In this document: piece after piece, positions 34,401 through 45,576 of the stretch | Numbering within the stretch: position 1 is the stretch's first letter | Layout: each line of letters begins with the position of its first letter | Origin: Moniliella sp. 'wahieum' | Taxonomy: Eukaryota; Basidiomycota; Moniliellomycetes; Moniliellales; Moniliellaceae | DNA length: 64,000 nt | Direction of reading: 5' to 3' | Assembly (NCBI GenBank): GCA_003971905.1 | Contig: RSEE01000092.1 | Location: forward strand, 124,001-188,000 | The notes under the pieces: generated by a model | The model's input: only the letters and a program-made list of their open reading frames with translations | Told to the model about the DNA's origin: nothing | Databases searched by the model: none | Translations under genes and position numbers: made by a program

Positions 34401-36299
34401 CCCGGCCGATGTCGTGCCTGTCTTCCGCGAACTGAAAGACTCCACTTCTACCGCTGCCATTCAGGCTGCCACACGAGCCGGCCAGGCCAAGATGAATGCG
34501 TCGCGTGCCCACGCCCAACGGCAGGAACAGCCTTCGTCTACAACCCGTCTCGCCGAAAGCTCAACCCCTCTGACTCGGGCGGAAACTCAAATGAGTATGA
34601 CAACGCCAACACCACCGCCAATGCCAGCGCCAACACCAGCGCCAACGCAAAGGCCAACGCCAAAGCGAATGGGAAGCAAAAGGACGCCCAACTGACCGGG
34701 CGGCAGAGCACCAACTCGGGCTCCCCTTCGACTTCGGCCATGGAAGGGGCGGAAAAGGCGAAGGATCGACCTGCCCGCCCGTCGCCGTTTGGTCGTTGGT
34801 CGGCCCCCACGGTGCACCTCCTATTCCGTATGCGGGTGAAAGACTCCCCACTGCACCGGTGGATCGAGTCGAGCGGGCGAATGCACATTGATCAGGGCAA
34901 AGGACGCAAAGTCGTCGTCTCTTCCGCCCGGCCGAGGACGGTGCACTTTGTTCCGGCCCGTTTTGAGCTCCATTACCTCCTCGTCCGAGACGGGCTTCTG
35001 GGCCCGGATGAGCAAGGATACGGGCGTCTTGTTGGCCATCACGGCTTCGGTTGTCCAGGTCTTGGGCATCACGGCGCACCAGTTGACGGGACAGTCGGTG
35101 AAGGATGTGAGTTCTGCCGAAGGTGCCGCCGCTTTGCTCACGGCTCTCCATGCGCCTCAGTCTTCCCTGGTCCTGCATTCGTTGCGCAACAGCATGGGCC
35201 ATGCTGTCATGGTCCTGACCCAACTGTATCCCACCGCGGCTCCTCCCCAGGCGGGTACCGAGGTACTCCCTGCCCAGGACGACGAGCCGCGGTGCGTGTG
35301 GGTCCAAGTCCGCCGTCTTCCGCCCACCGTATCGCTCGAGGCGAATGTGGTGTACATGACCGAGGCATCCGACGCAGCTCCGCCCGGGACCAATGCGAAT
35401 GCGGGACGAGGGGAAGAAGGTGTGTTTTCCGAGCTGGATCCACAACGGGCTGCTAGCTGGCAATACGAACTGCACCAACTCAAGCACCTCAACAAACGGT
35501 TACGGCAAGATGTGCAGCTGGCCTATACCAGGCGCCGAGGGCAGCCCGTTCATCTCTGGGACCCGGCTCGCCCCTCGGCTCGATCCAGCCGATTGAGCGA
35601 GACAACGGCCACAGGGCGCGACCGAATCCGCCCAGCCTCGAGCTTGTTTCCCGATAAGACCGATCCCGATGGCTCGCCCTCCCAGTCCTCGGCGGGCGAC
35701 CGCAACACCCCGGTCGATCGGCTGTTTGCGCCCAAGCGGATGAGGAAGGCGGGTCAGGCTCTGGCGAAGGCTCCAACGGGTCGGAATCGCGCGGGTCGGG
35801 TTCCCATGGCTCGGGCGAAGGTGGCGACGGCGCCGGTTCGGGGTCGGGGTCGGGGTCGGGATCTGGTTCAGGCTCGGGCTCGGGCTTGGGCTCCGGCACG
35901 GGATCCGGGTCCAACTCGGGTCCCGCCACCAGCTTGACCACGGCCGCCACGTCGCCCGGCGCCGATGGGCGTCGGACCATGGTGCATTCCTCCAAGGACA
36001 ACCAGAACAGCGGTGCGAGTCTGTTGAGCCATGACGAGGCGCCGCCGTCACCGAAATCGAGTGGGGCAGGGTCGTTGGCGCCGTTGGACCCGACCGGATC
36101 TTCCAATGGGTCCACTGGCCAGTCTAACCCCGCTTTGTCGGTGTCCTGGCTAGTTCCTCCCACTCGGCTTCTCTTTCGCCCGCACACGCGCCCACGCTTC
36201 GTTGGACCGGATCCCCCGCTCGCGCACGCGCCGCTTGGGCGCCCCGTCTACCGAGTCGGGCGATTCGGGCGACCGCGCAGATTCGTCCGGCTAGAATAG
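31464..36299 (+). CDS. wc-1: White Collar-1-type blue-light receptor (LOV/PAS)
   Basis: Flavin-binding blue-light receptor and transcriptional regulator. The start MDTHLPSLDGQA precedes a long Asp/His/Pro/Gln-rich N-terminal region (to about 33050) with repeated DGH-type steps. The LOV domain (about 33560-33930) reads AAFTVADISC, IYCSDTFLLTGYERHEVLG and GRNCRFLQS, containing the cysteine that forms the flavin adduct. Two CCC runs just before it each need one extra C to restore ISCPDYPLIYC. PAS-B (34255-34440) reads LDNLPDIIYVLSLKGTVLY and MSPSVERVAGWNPGEMVGH. A third PAS-like region (34800-35180) includes KDTGVLLAITASVVQVLGI. A coiled segment WQYELHQLKHLNKRLRQDV follows, then a Gly-Ser repeat near 35830-35910, and the frame stops at 36297-36299. 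No GATA-type zinc finger is seen, as in basidiomycete WC-1 proteins, which act with a separate WC-2. Confidence 0.88.
34595..34665 (+). repeat. Asn/Ala/Pro hexamer repeat inside wc-1
   Basis: Degenerate units of GCCAACACC and GCCAACGCC between the second and third PAS domains, probably a flexible linker. Confidence 0.6.
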
Positions 36300-36436
36300 G
36301 GTAGGGTAGAGTGCCCTTTACTTTTGCTCCGTCCGCCATTCGCCGTTCTTCTCGCCATTCAAACCCCTTCATCCCCTGTTCTCAACCCCCCCCCCCACCT
36401 CTCACCCTAACCCTTCTACATCTTACCTACCCCCCT

Positions 36437-36483
36437 CTTCCTTCTACCTTCTACCTTCTACCTTCTACCTTCTACCTTCTACC
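36437..36483. repeat. TACCTTC heptamer array
   Basis: About six tandem copies of the heptamer TACCTTC. Confidence 0.9.
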
Positions 36484-37249
36484 TCCTGCCCACCCTGTTT
36501 TCTTTTTCTGCTCTGGGAAATCGCAGTGCTTATCATCTTCTCAACTGCTGTTAGGGCCCGTTTGGAGATGAATAATACTGTAGGTGGGAGAGTGGATAGG
36601 ATTGGCGACTTTTTTAGTCGGAGCGACGCGGCACATGCATGTGCCACCCCGCACCTCGCTCTCGACCATCTTTTGCCCTCCGTGTGGGAAATGATGCAGC
36701 GAGGCCAAGGGTCCGATCAGGAAGCTTCACTAGGTTCACTGTCCGACCATCAGCGTTCGTTTGCGGATAAGGCCGGCGGAGAGGAGGGGCTGAGCGCTGA
36801 GCCTCAGCGCTGAGGGAAAAGTTATACAGAAGAAAGAATGCAAAGCAGGGCATAACGCGGTAGGCCCATCTTGTATAAACGGTAAAAGAGCAACACAGGG
36901 ATCGGTACCAGTAATCTCAGGGACAGCCTCGTGGCCCCAGGCTCTGCTCCATGCCATTGCAGGGAAGGTACCCTTTGGGCCCACCGGAATGGAGCATGGA
37001 CCATCCCATGGGGCATCTCTATGCTTTGCTTCCCGAGCCCAAAGGGGGAGGCTGTGGTAAACGTAGCGCGCGAATGCTCGGGATGGTTGGACTCACATAT
37101 ATCTAGCCCCCCGGGCTACTACGCCCAAAAGGCCACAGCCTGAATGCCCAGAAACCCAGAACGATGGTGAGGTACCTTTTGCCGATCAACTCTTCTCCCG
37201 GAAAGCCAGAGGTGAGATCGGCGGCTACCTCCGGTGACCCCCATCTATA

Positions 37250-37308
37250 CATCTACACCTACACCTACACCTACACCTACACCTACACCTACACCTACAC
37301 TACACCTA
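37250..37308. repeat. CACCTA hexamer array
   Basis: About nine tandem copies of CACCTA, followed about 150 bp later by a short CCTA tetramer array. Confidence 0.9.
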
Positions 37309-37887
37309 CCTATTCCTTTGTCCATCCTCCATCCTCCATCCGCACTGCGGAATGCTTAATCGTGAATGCAGTCTTGGATCCCCACACAGTTCCCCACGGA
37401 TGTGAGGGCAACGGGGTGCCGGTGGGGATTCTCCACACCACCTGCCTACCTACCTACCTACCTACCTACTTACCTTTCGCGCTGAGCTACCTGGTTGCGC
37501 CTTGGAAGTATGCTCCAAGCAAGCAGCATGCAATCCATGCCATGCAATAACAGTCCAGAATCCAAGCACGGGCACCAACCCCGCTGAGCCACGGGGGCTA
37601 GCACGGCACGAACGGTCCACGGCAGAGAGAGATAGTAGCGAGGGAGGGTACAGAGACGCGGAAGCAGGGGATACACATGAGATGAAGGTGGGGGGAAAGA
37701 GTAAGGGGGCCCAATGCACAGTTGGCCCGCCCATCCTACATCTAAGGCAGGGGAGCAGGCCATACCTGGCGGGCCCGACAGACAGGCCGAACAGAAAGAA
37801 GAAAAAGGAAAAAGAAACAGATCAAAAACTCCCAACGACGGTGTAGGGGCACGGTACCATACCGTACGGTACCGTCCTACCGTGGGG

Positions 37888-39935
37888 TTAGGCACCGGGA
37901 TCCGCCAAGGGAGACAAACGTCCGCGGGAAGAAGAGGTACAGGTGGAAGACTGCGACGGCGCGCAGCCTTGTCCAGCGTATGAACACGTTGATGTTGATT
38001 GAGATTGTCCCGACGGGAAAAAGTACTTGTTGCATCCGTCGTAGGAGCACTGAACGGACGCATTTCTGAATGAATCGAACGCAAGTGCCGATTCAAATGT
38101 TCTGACCGACGGAACATTTGCTACATCCAGGCACCTTGCACGCCCACACTCGTCGCCCTTGCCCAACTTGCCCAGCTGCGCCATCTCTTCCAACTTGGTA
38201 GGTACCGCTCGGCCCGCGTCGGACGTACGCGTAATGATCCCCGTTACCGGATCCACTTCCACCCGACGTCGACTGCCCGTACCAATGTGCGAAGGTAACG
38301 AACGCGCCATCGGTTCCGCCAAGACAACCGCCGACGTCAACGCGTACGACGCCGCCGATCCCGCGGCGTAATGGCCGGAACCGACGTCCCAAATGCTTCG
38401 GCATCCATCATGTGCGCAGGCACCGAAGAAGCAGGGATCGGACGGCCTGCCCAACGGTGAAGGTGCGAGCAACGGACTCGTCGCACTCCCGACTCACGCC
38501 GATGACGACATGGACGGCGACGACGGCGGCAACGTATCAAACGGCGAGCTGTCCAGCTCCAGACGCGACAAGAGCGACATGCTTCCCTCAAACGAGGGTG
38601 CGGTGGCGGTGGCGGGGGCGGGGGCGGACCCGGGTCCAAGGGCAGGAGACTGGTGTTTGAGCGTTTGTGGCGCCACCGAGTCGGGCAAGAACGCCGGAGG
38701 AGGATTGGCCTCCATCGCCGACGGTAGACCCGAGGCGTAAAAGGCTGGGAACGGGTTCGGAGCCGGTGGGTAGGCCGGGGTGGCCATAGGCGAAAAGCTA
38801 TTGGTGACCGACGCGTTGGGCACGGGTGAAAAAGCAGTGGCAGACGGGTTGAAGGCCATGGACAGACCCGATGGACCGCTGGTCGCTGCGGGTCGGCCTG
38901 ATGGCGGGGCAGCAAAACCCAGCGGGAGCGAAGCAGGGGGCAGATCGCGCAGCGAAGAGCCAAGGCTAAGGCTGTAGGAGGCTTGGTCCCGCACAGGACG
39001 ATGGGCAGCAGCGGCTGCTGCCAGAGGGGTACCACCCCCGGCCGTCGGCCATCCGTCGGCACCCCACCAGGGGATGGAGCCAAAGGCAAGCGGACCGTCG
39101 GGGGACGACAGACCCGAAGTGGGCGACATGGACAGACCCGAGGGCACAGGCGAGGTGGACATGGACAACCCCGACGGTACGGGGCTCATCGACGGAACCG
39201 AGACGGGACTGCGGATGGCGTCGGCGAGGGAGCTGTTGCCGATCGGGGGAAACGGCGGCTTGTGGATCTGGACGCTGGGCAGGAGGTGAGCGGGCTCGGG
39301 ATAGGAGCGCGATGGAGGCTGCTCGGGCGCTGCGTCGAGGCGGGGCGCAAAAGGAAGCAGCGAGATGGTCTGGCAGACCCAAGTCGGGCAAGGGCGGCTG
39401 GGCGGCTGGTTGGGGCGGAGCATGGGCGAGAGCGGGGGCAGGCATGGCAATGGGCTCGGTGGGGTCGGGGCCCGAGTAGAAGGGCGAGAGCTGCTCGAGC
39501 TCATCCGAGTCGAGTTCGGTGGTGGAGGAGGGCCCCGAGGGGGTCTGGGCCTGGGGGCTGGGCAGGTCGGGGGTGCAGTCGAGGCCAAAGTCGGGCATGA
39601 GGAGGCAGGCGCCCAAGTCGGAGGCGGCCGAGTCGGGCCAGAGGCCGAGGGAGGGGGTGAGGGGGCTGGGGGCGAGTGCGCTGATGGTGGAGGTGGCGGT
39701 GGCGGAGGTGGCGGTGACGACGGGCGGGCGGCGGCGCTGGGGGAGAGGGAGAGGTGGGAGCGGAGGAAGGGGCGGGCGAGGAGGGAGGGGGCCTTGGTGG
39801 TGGGGGGGCGGCGGCGTCGGCGAGGGAGAGGTGGAGGGGGCTGTCGGAGGCGACGGCGGTGCGGATGTGGGGGGGGAGGGGGGCGTCGAGCATGGGCGCA
39901 TACAGCAGGCTGCTGTTGGGGGCGAGCGACTGCAT
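37888..39935 (-). CDS. Msn2/Msn4-like C2H2 stress-response transcription factor
   Basis: Transcription factor with two tandem C-terminal C2H2 fingers. On the minus strand at about 38140-37975, allowing for one-base frame changes, finger one reads CKVPGCSK then [15 protein letters not shown]. Finger two follows the RPF linker as [10 protein letters not shown] then [24 protein letters not shown] followed by a finger with R-DNL-QH is the pairing of STRE-binding Msn2/Msn4 proteins. Upstream is a long Ser/Pro-rich low-complexity region, starting at an ATG at 39935-39933 ([16 protein letters not shown]), with phosphorylatable Ser-Pro steps such as [17 protein letters not shown]. The stop TAA is at 37890-37888. 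At least four frame changes interrupt the gene. Target genes are unknown; a stress role is inferred from the finger type. Confidence 0.75.
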
Positions 39936-42900
39936 GGTGGTGGCAGCGGCGGCGGCGGTGGTGGTGGGAGAGAGCCAGGCGGGGGGGGGGGGAGGGGGCT
40001 GCGGGCGGGGCGTGGGCGCTGGGCGGGCAGGGTGGGCGCAGCGGGGCAGGGGCGAGTGTGCGCTGGGCCGTGGACTGCGGGAGCACGGGGGGAGTGCTGA
40101 TGCGTGCGCCGACGGGCTGCGATCGAGTGCTTTCTTGCCACCGGCACAGACGCAGTCTCCCGTCCGCAGGCAGCTGACGGCTGCGCCAGTGGGGACGCTG
40201 GCGCTGTGGGCGGTGCCCCCCGACATGCGGGAGGCGGCAGCCGGCGGGGCGTCAGCGCACGCAAGGGGTTCTGCGCTGGGGGCGTGGTGTGTGAGATGGC
40301 ATGCAGGGCGCGTGCCTGGCGCGTGCCGGAGATCGGAGAGCACGCATGGGATGCATGCGACATGGGATGCATGATGCATGGATGCATATATTGATGCATG
40401 ATGCGAGGGCGTGTGGGCGGCACGGGGGCACTGGAGCGTGGACGCACGGCGCCTGTGCTCAGCGCACGAACCCCCTGGCGTCGGCGGGTGGCTGCGCGCA
40501 GACAAGCTTTGGCGCCCACTCCGCCAGTAACCCTAATCCCCGCCTCTCCCACCAAAACGTCCCACGTCCGTGCCCACCCGACCCAGCCCACGCCTCCCCG
40601 CCCCCACCCACACCAGCGCCCCAGCGCCCGTCCTGCTGCCGTCGGGCGTCCGCCGAGAGTAGCCGTCGCAGAGGCATACGCCCGCCCCCACCATCCTCCC
40701 GCCCACCCCAATTCATATCCACACCCCTAGCAGACCCGGAACAGCAGCCGTGCTTCCGCCCCTCCCCCCCCCAGCCAACCGTGCCCTGCCCTGCCCTGCC
40801 CTGCGCCCTTCTGCCCTCTGCCCTCGCCGGCGGATTGATGTTGCGGAACCGGCGCCGAAAAACAGATAGCCATCGGAGCACACAGATAATTAAGCTTCCT
40901 CCGTCGTCATCGTCCGGGTCCTCGTCTTCATCCATCTCATCCATCATCCGTCCTCTCCTGCGCCGCAGACACATTCAGTGGCCTAGTAGCCGCTAGCTCC
41001 CATCATGCATCACACATCATGCAAGACGCTGTGAGGGCAAGATGGTCTTCTCCAAACGGCATATGCCACCAACATCCCCCCCCATGCGCCCACACTTGCG
41101 ACGTAACCTTGCCAATGTTGTTCACCGTCAACGAACGTCCAACGCACGCAAACGGCCAATGCGCAACGTGTCGGAAAGTACCGTCGTCGCATGCGACCCA
41201 GGATGTATGACCGCGTGACCGTCCGCCAGCAACCACCGCGACCGCATGGTAGGGGGCATCGACATGGATGCCACACAGTCATGCGGTCCTCCAGTTACTC
41301 CCGTTATGCACTGGTTCTACGAGTCACTATAGTCACAGATCGTTGCATTTTGCTTCCAAGATCCTCTTCGATCTTCGATCGCTGCATCTTGGTATTGGTG
41401 CATTAAGCTTTGCTCCGCCCAGATCCTCTCCCCCTCCCTCTCGACTGGGAACGGAGGAAGACCCGCCCCACACAGTACAGGCACCAGTCCGCACCTGTCT
41501 CCGAACGCCCCCTCGCCCCCACCCATCCAAGCATGCATGATGCAACGATCAAGGAGAGTCTCCCAAGTCCCAAAAATAACGTGTCCTCGCCGTTACGTTC
41601 GCGTTTTGACGATTAACTTTAACCCACCTCTCTTCTGCTGCAGCATGCGTTGGACGCCCTCCCTCAGCCCAAGGCACCGCTCACACCTAGCTATGCAAGC
41701 CACTCAAGCGGATCCGCACTAGTGATTAGATCGATTAGATCGATTACTAGTTCCTAGTTACGACGCTTGTCCCCCCATCAAACCCATTTTACATCGCTGC
41801 GCACCGCTGTTTGAAGCTTAAAGCTTAATGCCGATTACCGCATCGCGTGCAAGGACGAAAGAAACGCCCAGGTTCATTATGAATTCCAGCCTACGGACCC
41901 GTTTCCACCACGCCATGGCGTGCAAGGGCGCGCATTCGGCGTCTCGCCAAAGACACGATCGTGGCTTGTTGCTCCACAGGAGCGAAAAAAAATGGCGCCG
42001 CTGACTAGTGACTGCGCTGACTGTTTCGACAACGCTCAAGTTTAATGTTGCAGGTGGATCCACTCCGACTACCAAAGGGCTGTAGCCTGGGCGGTTCAGG
42101 CTTAGGCTCAGCGTTCCGCCTGGTTCAGCATGTTCAGCCACACTAGAGGGAGGCCCTGAACGTAGCCTGAACGTTACGTTGAACGCCAGAGCGGCTGAGT
42201 ATTGTCCACCAAGTCTTCGTACCGAAGAATATGAATACCGAGTATTGATTGGCGTTTAACGTTTAGCCGTTTCCTTCCATGTACCTACCAGGCACGCGGA
42301 CAGGCAAGAAATCCAAGGAGCGAGGGCGGTAAGGGCACCCTTTCGATCCTCTTGCATTTTGTGCCTTATCCTAACGTCCATCAGTCGTGCTGCATCATCT
42401 GCATCATCGACATCATCATCATCGTCATTATCGTTCTACTACGCCGGCGGCGCACGCGTGGCGCAGGGCAAGACACCAGCCCGGGCCCACCTTCCATGTT
42501 ACAGTGCTGTGGGCGAAACACATTACCGAAGGACCACGCACTACGATTGAGTTAAACTGATCGCCTCTTGTTGAAGCTGAACGCTGAACGATGAACGTTG
42601 AACGTATGCAGTGTGTTGGTATTGAACCTGTGAGGAAACTGTAGCTGGAGCCTGCTAGAGCAAGGTTGGAGAAGGCTACCACAAAGTCGAGCTAGTACGC
42701 ATTACGCGTTACGCGTTACGCGCCACCAATCAATGAATCATGGTAGCGTGTACCTTGCAAAGGTGCAGCTTTGTGCTGTATATACCAATGTTTTGTTTGG
42801 CATGGTCAGGCGCGGCGGTGGCGGGGATATAGGCCTTTGGCACCCCTGGGCAGGCGGAGTAAGCCAGGCATCAGGATGAGTCAGTTAAAAAGTTGTTAAA

Positions 42901-43426
42901 GCTTAGCGCTCCTGGCTTTCCTCGGATCTCTTGTTGAGCTAGGTGACTCGTGATTTGGCCAAAGTCCCTTCAGCTCCTCTCAGGCCTAGGAATTCCGCTG
43001 ATTCTCCTCTCCTGTTTTCCTCCTTGTCCCGCAGCTTAGCCCTGATGGCGACTCGCTGCTTGATGTTCCTCTGTAGGCATTGCTGGTTGCCACACCACCA
43101 CCACCAGTGCGATTGCATCACCCTCGAGGACCATCAGGACTCCAGGTCTCATCATCTCTTCAATGTCATATTTCCACGAATGACATCATGAGGCTATCCT
43201 CCTGAGGCAGGCCGGAGGCCTGAGGGGCCTCCAGGCGAGGATGTGTCTGCCGCAACCAGTCATTACCAGACGAGGTAGATTCCTACTGCAACACTCCGAT
43301 TGCACGCTATAACATCCACATGGGATGGCATGCTCCAACAGGACCAAAGATGCTCAAATCAGGCGATTTTTTGTGTGTGGGGGGGGGGGCGACAGGAGGA
43401 GGGAGGGGGAGATCAAAGTGGCTTTT
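39936..43426. other. Long intergenic region
   Basis: About 3.5 kb with no recognised gene. It includes a cluster of overlapping ATGCAT motifs near 40340-40405, short GAACGTTGAACG direct repeats near 42580-42605, an ACGCGTTACGCGTTACGC motif near 42700 and copy 1 of a dispersed repeat (42955-43180). Confidence 0.5.
42955..43180 (+). repeat. Dispersed repeat, copy 1
   Basis: Related along most of its length to the segments at 49990-50240 (same strand) and 55938-56190 (opposite strand). Shared blocks include TTGGCCAA, CTCTCAGGCCT, TCTCCTGTTTT, CCGCAGCTTAGCCC, GGCGACTCGCTGCTTG, TGTTCCTCTGTAGG, CAGTGCGATTGCATCA and CCGGACTCCA-like ends. This copy is closest to copy 3 and lacks the left hairpin. 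Confidence 0.75.
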
Positions 43427-43940
43427 TTAGTTGGTGATGATGCCCTCAAAGCGCTGGCGGAACCAGGCGGCCGTCTCCTCCTTCTTGACGCGGTGGGTGT
43501 ACCCGACCCGAGCGGTCTTTTGCTTCCGACGCGCCACACGTACCCCCGGACGCGTAATCACACAGAAAAAGTCCAAGCCGAAAATCCCAATCGAAGGATC
43601 GTACTTGATACCGAGATCAATGTGCTCGTTGATCCCAAACCCAAAGTTGCCCGTCTCGGAAAGTTGCGACGAGACAGTTCGTACTCCTTCACCTTCAACC
43701 CGCGCTCCAGAATCTCCTCGCCTTCGGCCCACGCACCGTCACATGCGCCGCAATCTTCTCGTTACGCGCCGAATCCCAAACCCACGCAACGTGTACCGCG
43801 CCTTGGACGTCACGGGCGTCTGGCCCGTAAGCTGTTCCAGCACCTTGCATGCACGCGTCAGCGGATCCCCCGACGCGCCCACCGAGCAGTTGATGACAAG
43901 CTTGTCAATCTTAAGGTCCTCATGGGTTCGTCGTCGACAT
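43427..43940 (-). CDS. RPL11: 60S ribosomal protein L11 (uL5)
   Basis: Large-subunit protein contacting 5S rRNA in the central protuberance. Reading the minus strand from the ATG at 43940-43938 (MSTTNP) gives [103 protein letters not shown] and the C-terminus [11 protein letters not shown] with stop at 43427-43429. The full family length is covered without an intron in the body. The frame nevertheless changes about five times (near 43935, 43925, 43770, 43720 and 43675). Each site is repaired by one or two added bases, often in a homopolymer. For an essential single-domain protein this is best explained by sequence error. Confidence 0.93.
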
Positions 43941-45576
43941 GGTGAAGACTAGGCAAGCAAGAAAGGTAAAGTAGCGTCAGCCATTTGCGATCCCTTGGAA
44001 CACCTTGCTCGTGCAGGACTGCGCGCCTTCTGCCCCCACTCACGTCCCGAGACCAACGTGCTTACCTGGACTTGAACTCGACGGTCGTGATCGCCAAGTA
44101 GGACAAGGGTGGGGGGGAGGTGGGACGGCCGAAGAACGAGCATGCTCCGTAGCTAAGAATAGGGTTCGACCATGCGGCGGAATTAATTGAGCGACACTGG
44201 CGCCGTGGGACCATGAACTCAAGCTAGAGCACTAGGGTTTCACCCCCCTGCCGCCTGTTAACGGTTACCCTGCCCAGCGCCTGCTTTGGCCTGCATTGCT
44301 GAACGTTCGAGTTGAACGTTGATGAGGGACGGTCGGTGCGGGCGAGCGGCAGCAGGCCAGTCTGGCTGACATGACCACCTCGGCGCACCGCCGCCTTCAA
44401 AAATACACCTCCATCCCCCATGATCCCATTTCTTCTTTTTGTTGGCCAAACTCTGGCGGCTCCAAAGGGAGAAGAATACTTCTCTTTGTCTCCCTTGCCC
44501 AGTAGTCTGGGTTTTCCCCAAGTCCGGTCTGACTTGGCTAAACTACTGCTTTGCTGATCCCCAATTATTGACGCATGCAACCGCATAGTTAACGAACGAG
44601 AGGCACCGGAGTTATCAGCTGTGCCCGTAGAGTGGCACTGTGGCCGATACCCGCATTCCGAGTCGCCCTGCCACCTATCTGCGTAGCTGTCCTGCAACCC
44701 AATCCCCTGTTGGGAGCCTGAAGCCGACTAGGGCACCAATCAAGGGTATGCAGCAAGACTAAAGGTGGTCTTCCTGTCCACAAGCCGTCGTCGTACTAGA
44801 GTAACCGCTGTCATTGCACAGTACTTCAACGGGGATGGGGGGGCTCGAGGATAATATAGGAAGAGGGTCAAACCCACAGTGTGACCCAAATAACTCCGTA
44901 TCCCGCCCCTAAACCGTTGTACAGTGTTCAAGTTAGTCTGTGTGCAAAATGGCACCAGTATCGGACAGCAAACCAATGTCAAATCTGGTGCAGGAAGTTG
45001 CTGGTCCTCATGTTCAAAGCTGAGCATGTTCAAAGCTAACCCGCCAGAACGAGGAGGAGGCGGAGAAGGAGGAACAGGGGCCGATGCTTTCTATGTGCCA
45101 AGCCTTGTTCGTTGCCATGATGCATGACGGAGTGTAGGGTGTTGATCAGAGTGTCGTTCTTGTTGACGCGGCCGATCGAGCAAATGTTCTGCAGCAGCGG
45201 CAGGTTACGACACGGCTTAGTAGATCAAGCCTGACATGGGGGCTGTGCCAGGGGGCCTGATGCGTGGCATTCCGACGGAGATGGGCGTGTGAGAGGGGGT
45301 GGGGATGGGAAGTAGTAACATGGTGTGTGGAAGTGCATGTGCTTGAAACGCACAGAGCAGCTTTCGGACGTGACTTGACGGTGAAGCCTCAATGCGGTTA
45401 CTGCCGGTTACCTAAGAATTCGGATGTCCGTGCGTCGGCGCATTCTGGTTGGCCGGTGACGCGGTGACGCAGCAGATCCAGTGATGGGCCGGTTTGGAGC
45501 ACGGCGACATGCGTTTGGGGGGAAACGCATCTTGGCCTGCGTTCTTCTCCGCTGCCTCTTCCTCCCTTCCTCCACC
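43941..45576. other. Intergenic region upstream of RPL11 and SHMT
   Basis: Divergent promoters of two housekeeping genes. No additional gene is recognised. Confidence 0.5.

Larger units (their letters stand above)
36300..37887. other. Intergenic, convergent wc-1 and C2H2 gene ends
   Basis: No supported gene. It contains three tandem arrays: TACCTTC near 36437-36483, CACCTA near 37250-37308 and CCTA near 37445-37472. A nested GGTACC/CGTACG palindrome lies at 37853-37875. Confidence 0.5.

Noticed and set aside
36437-37472. Possible telomere-like arrays (TACCTTC, CACCTA, CCTA)
   Set aside because: Units differ from each other and from the TTAGGG-type repeat, and they are internal, between two genes; ordinary microsatellites.
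39365-40177. Plus-strand open frames of about 200-270 codons opposite the Msn2-like gene
   Set aside because: Gly-rich antisense shadows of the Pro/Ser-rich coding strand; the zinc fingers prove the minus strand is coding.
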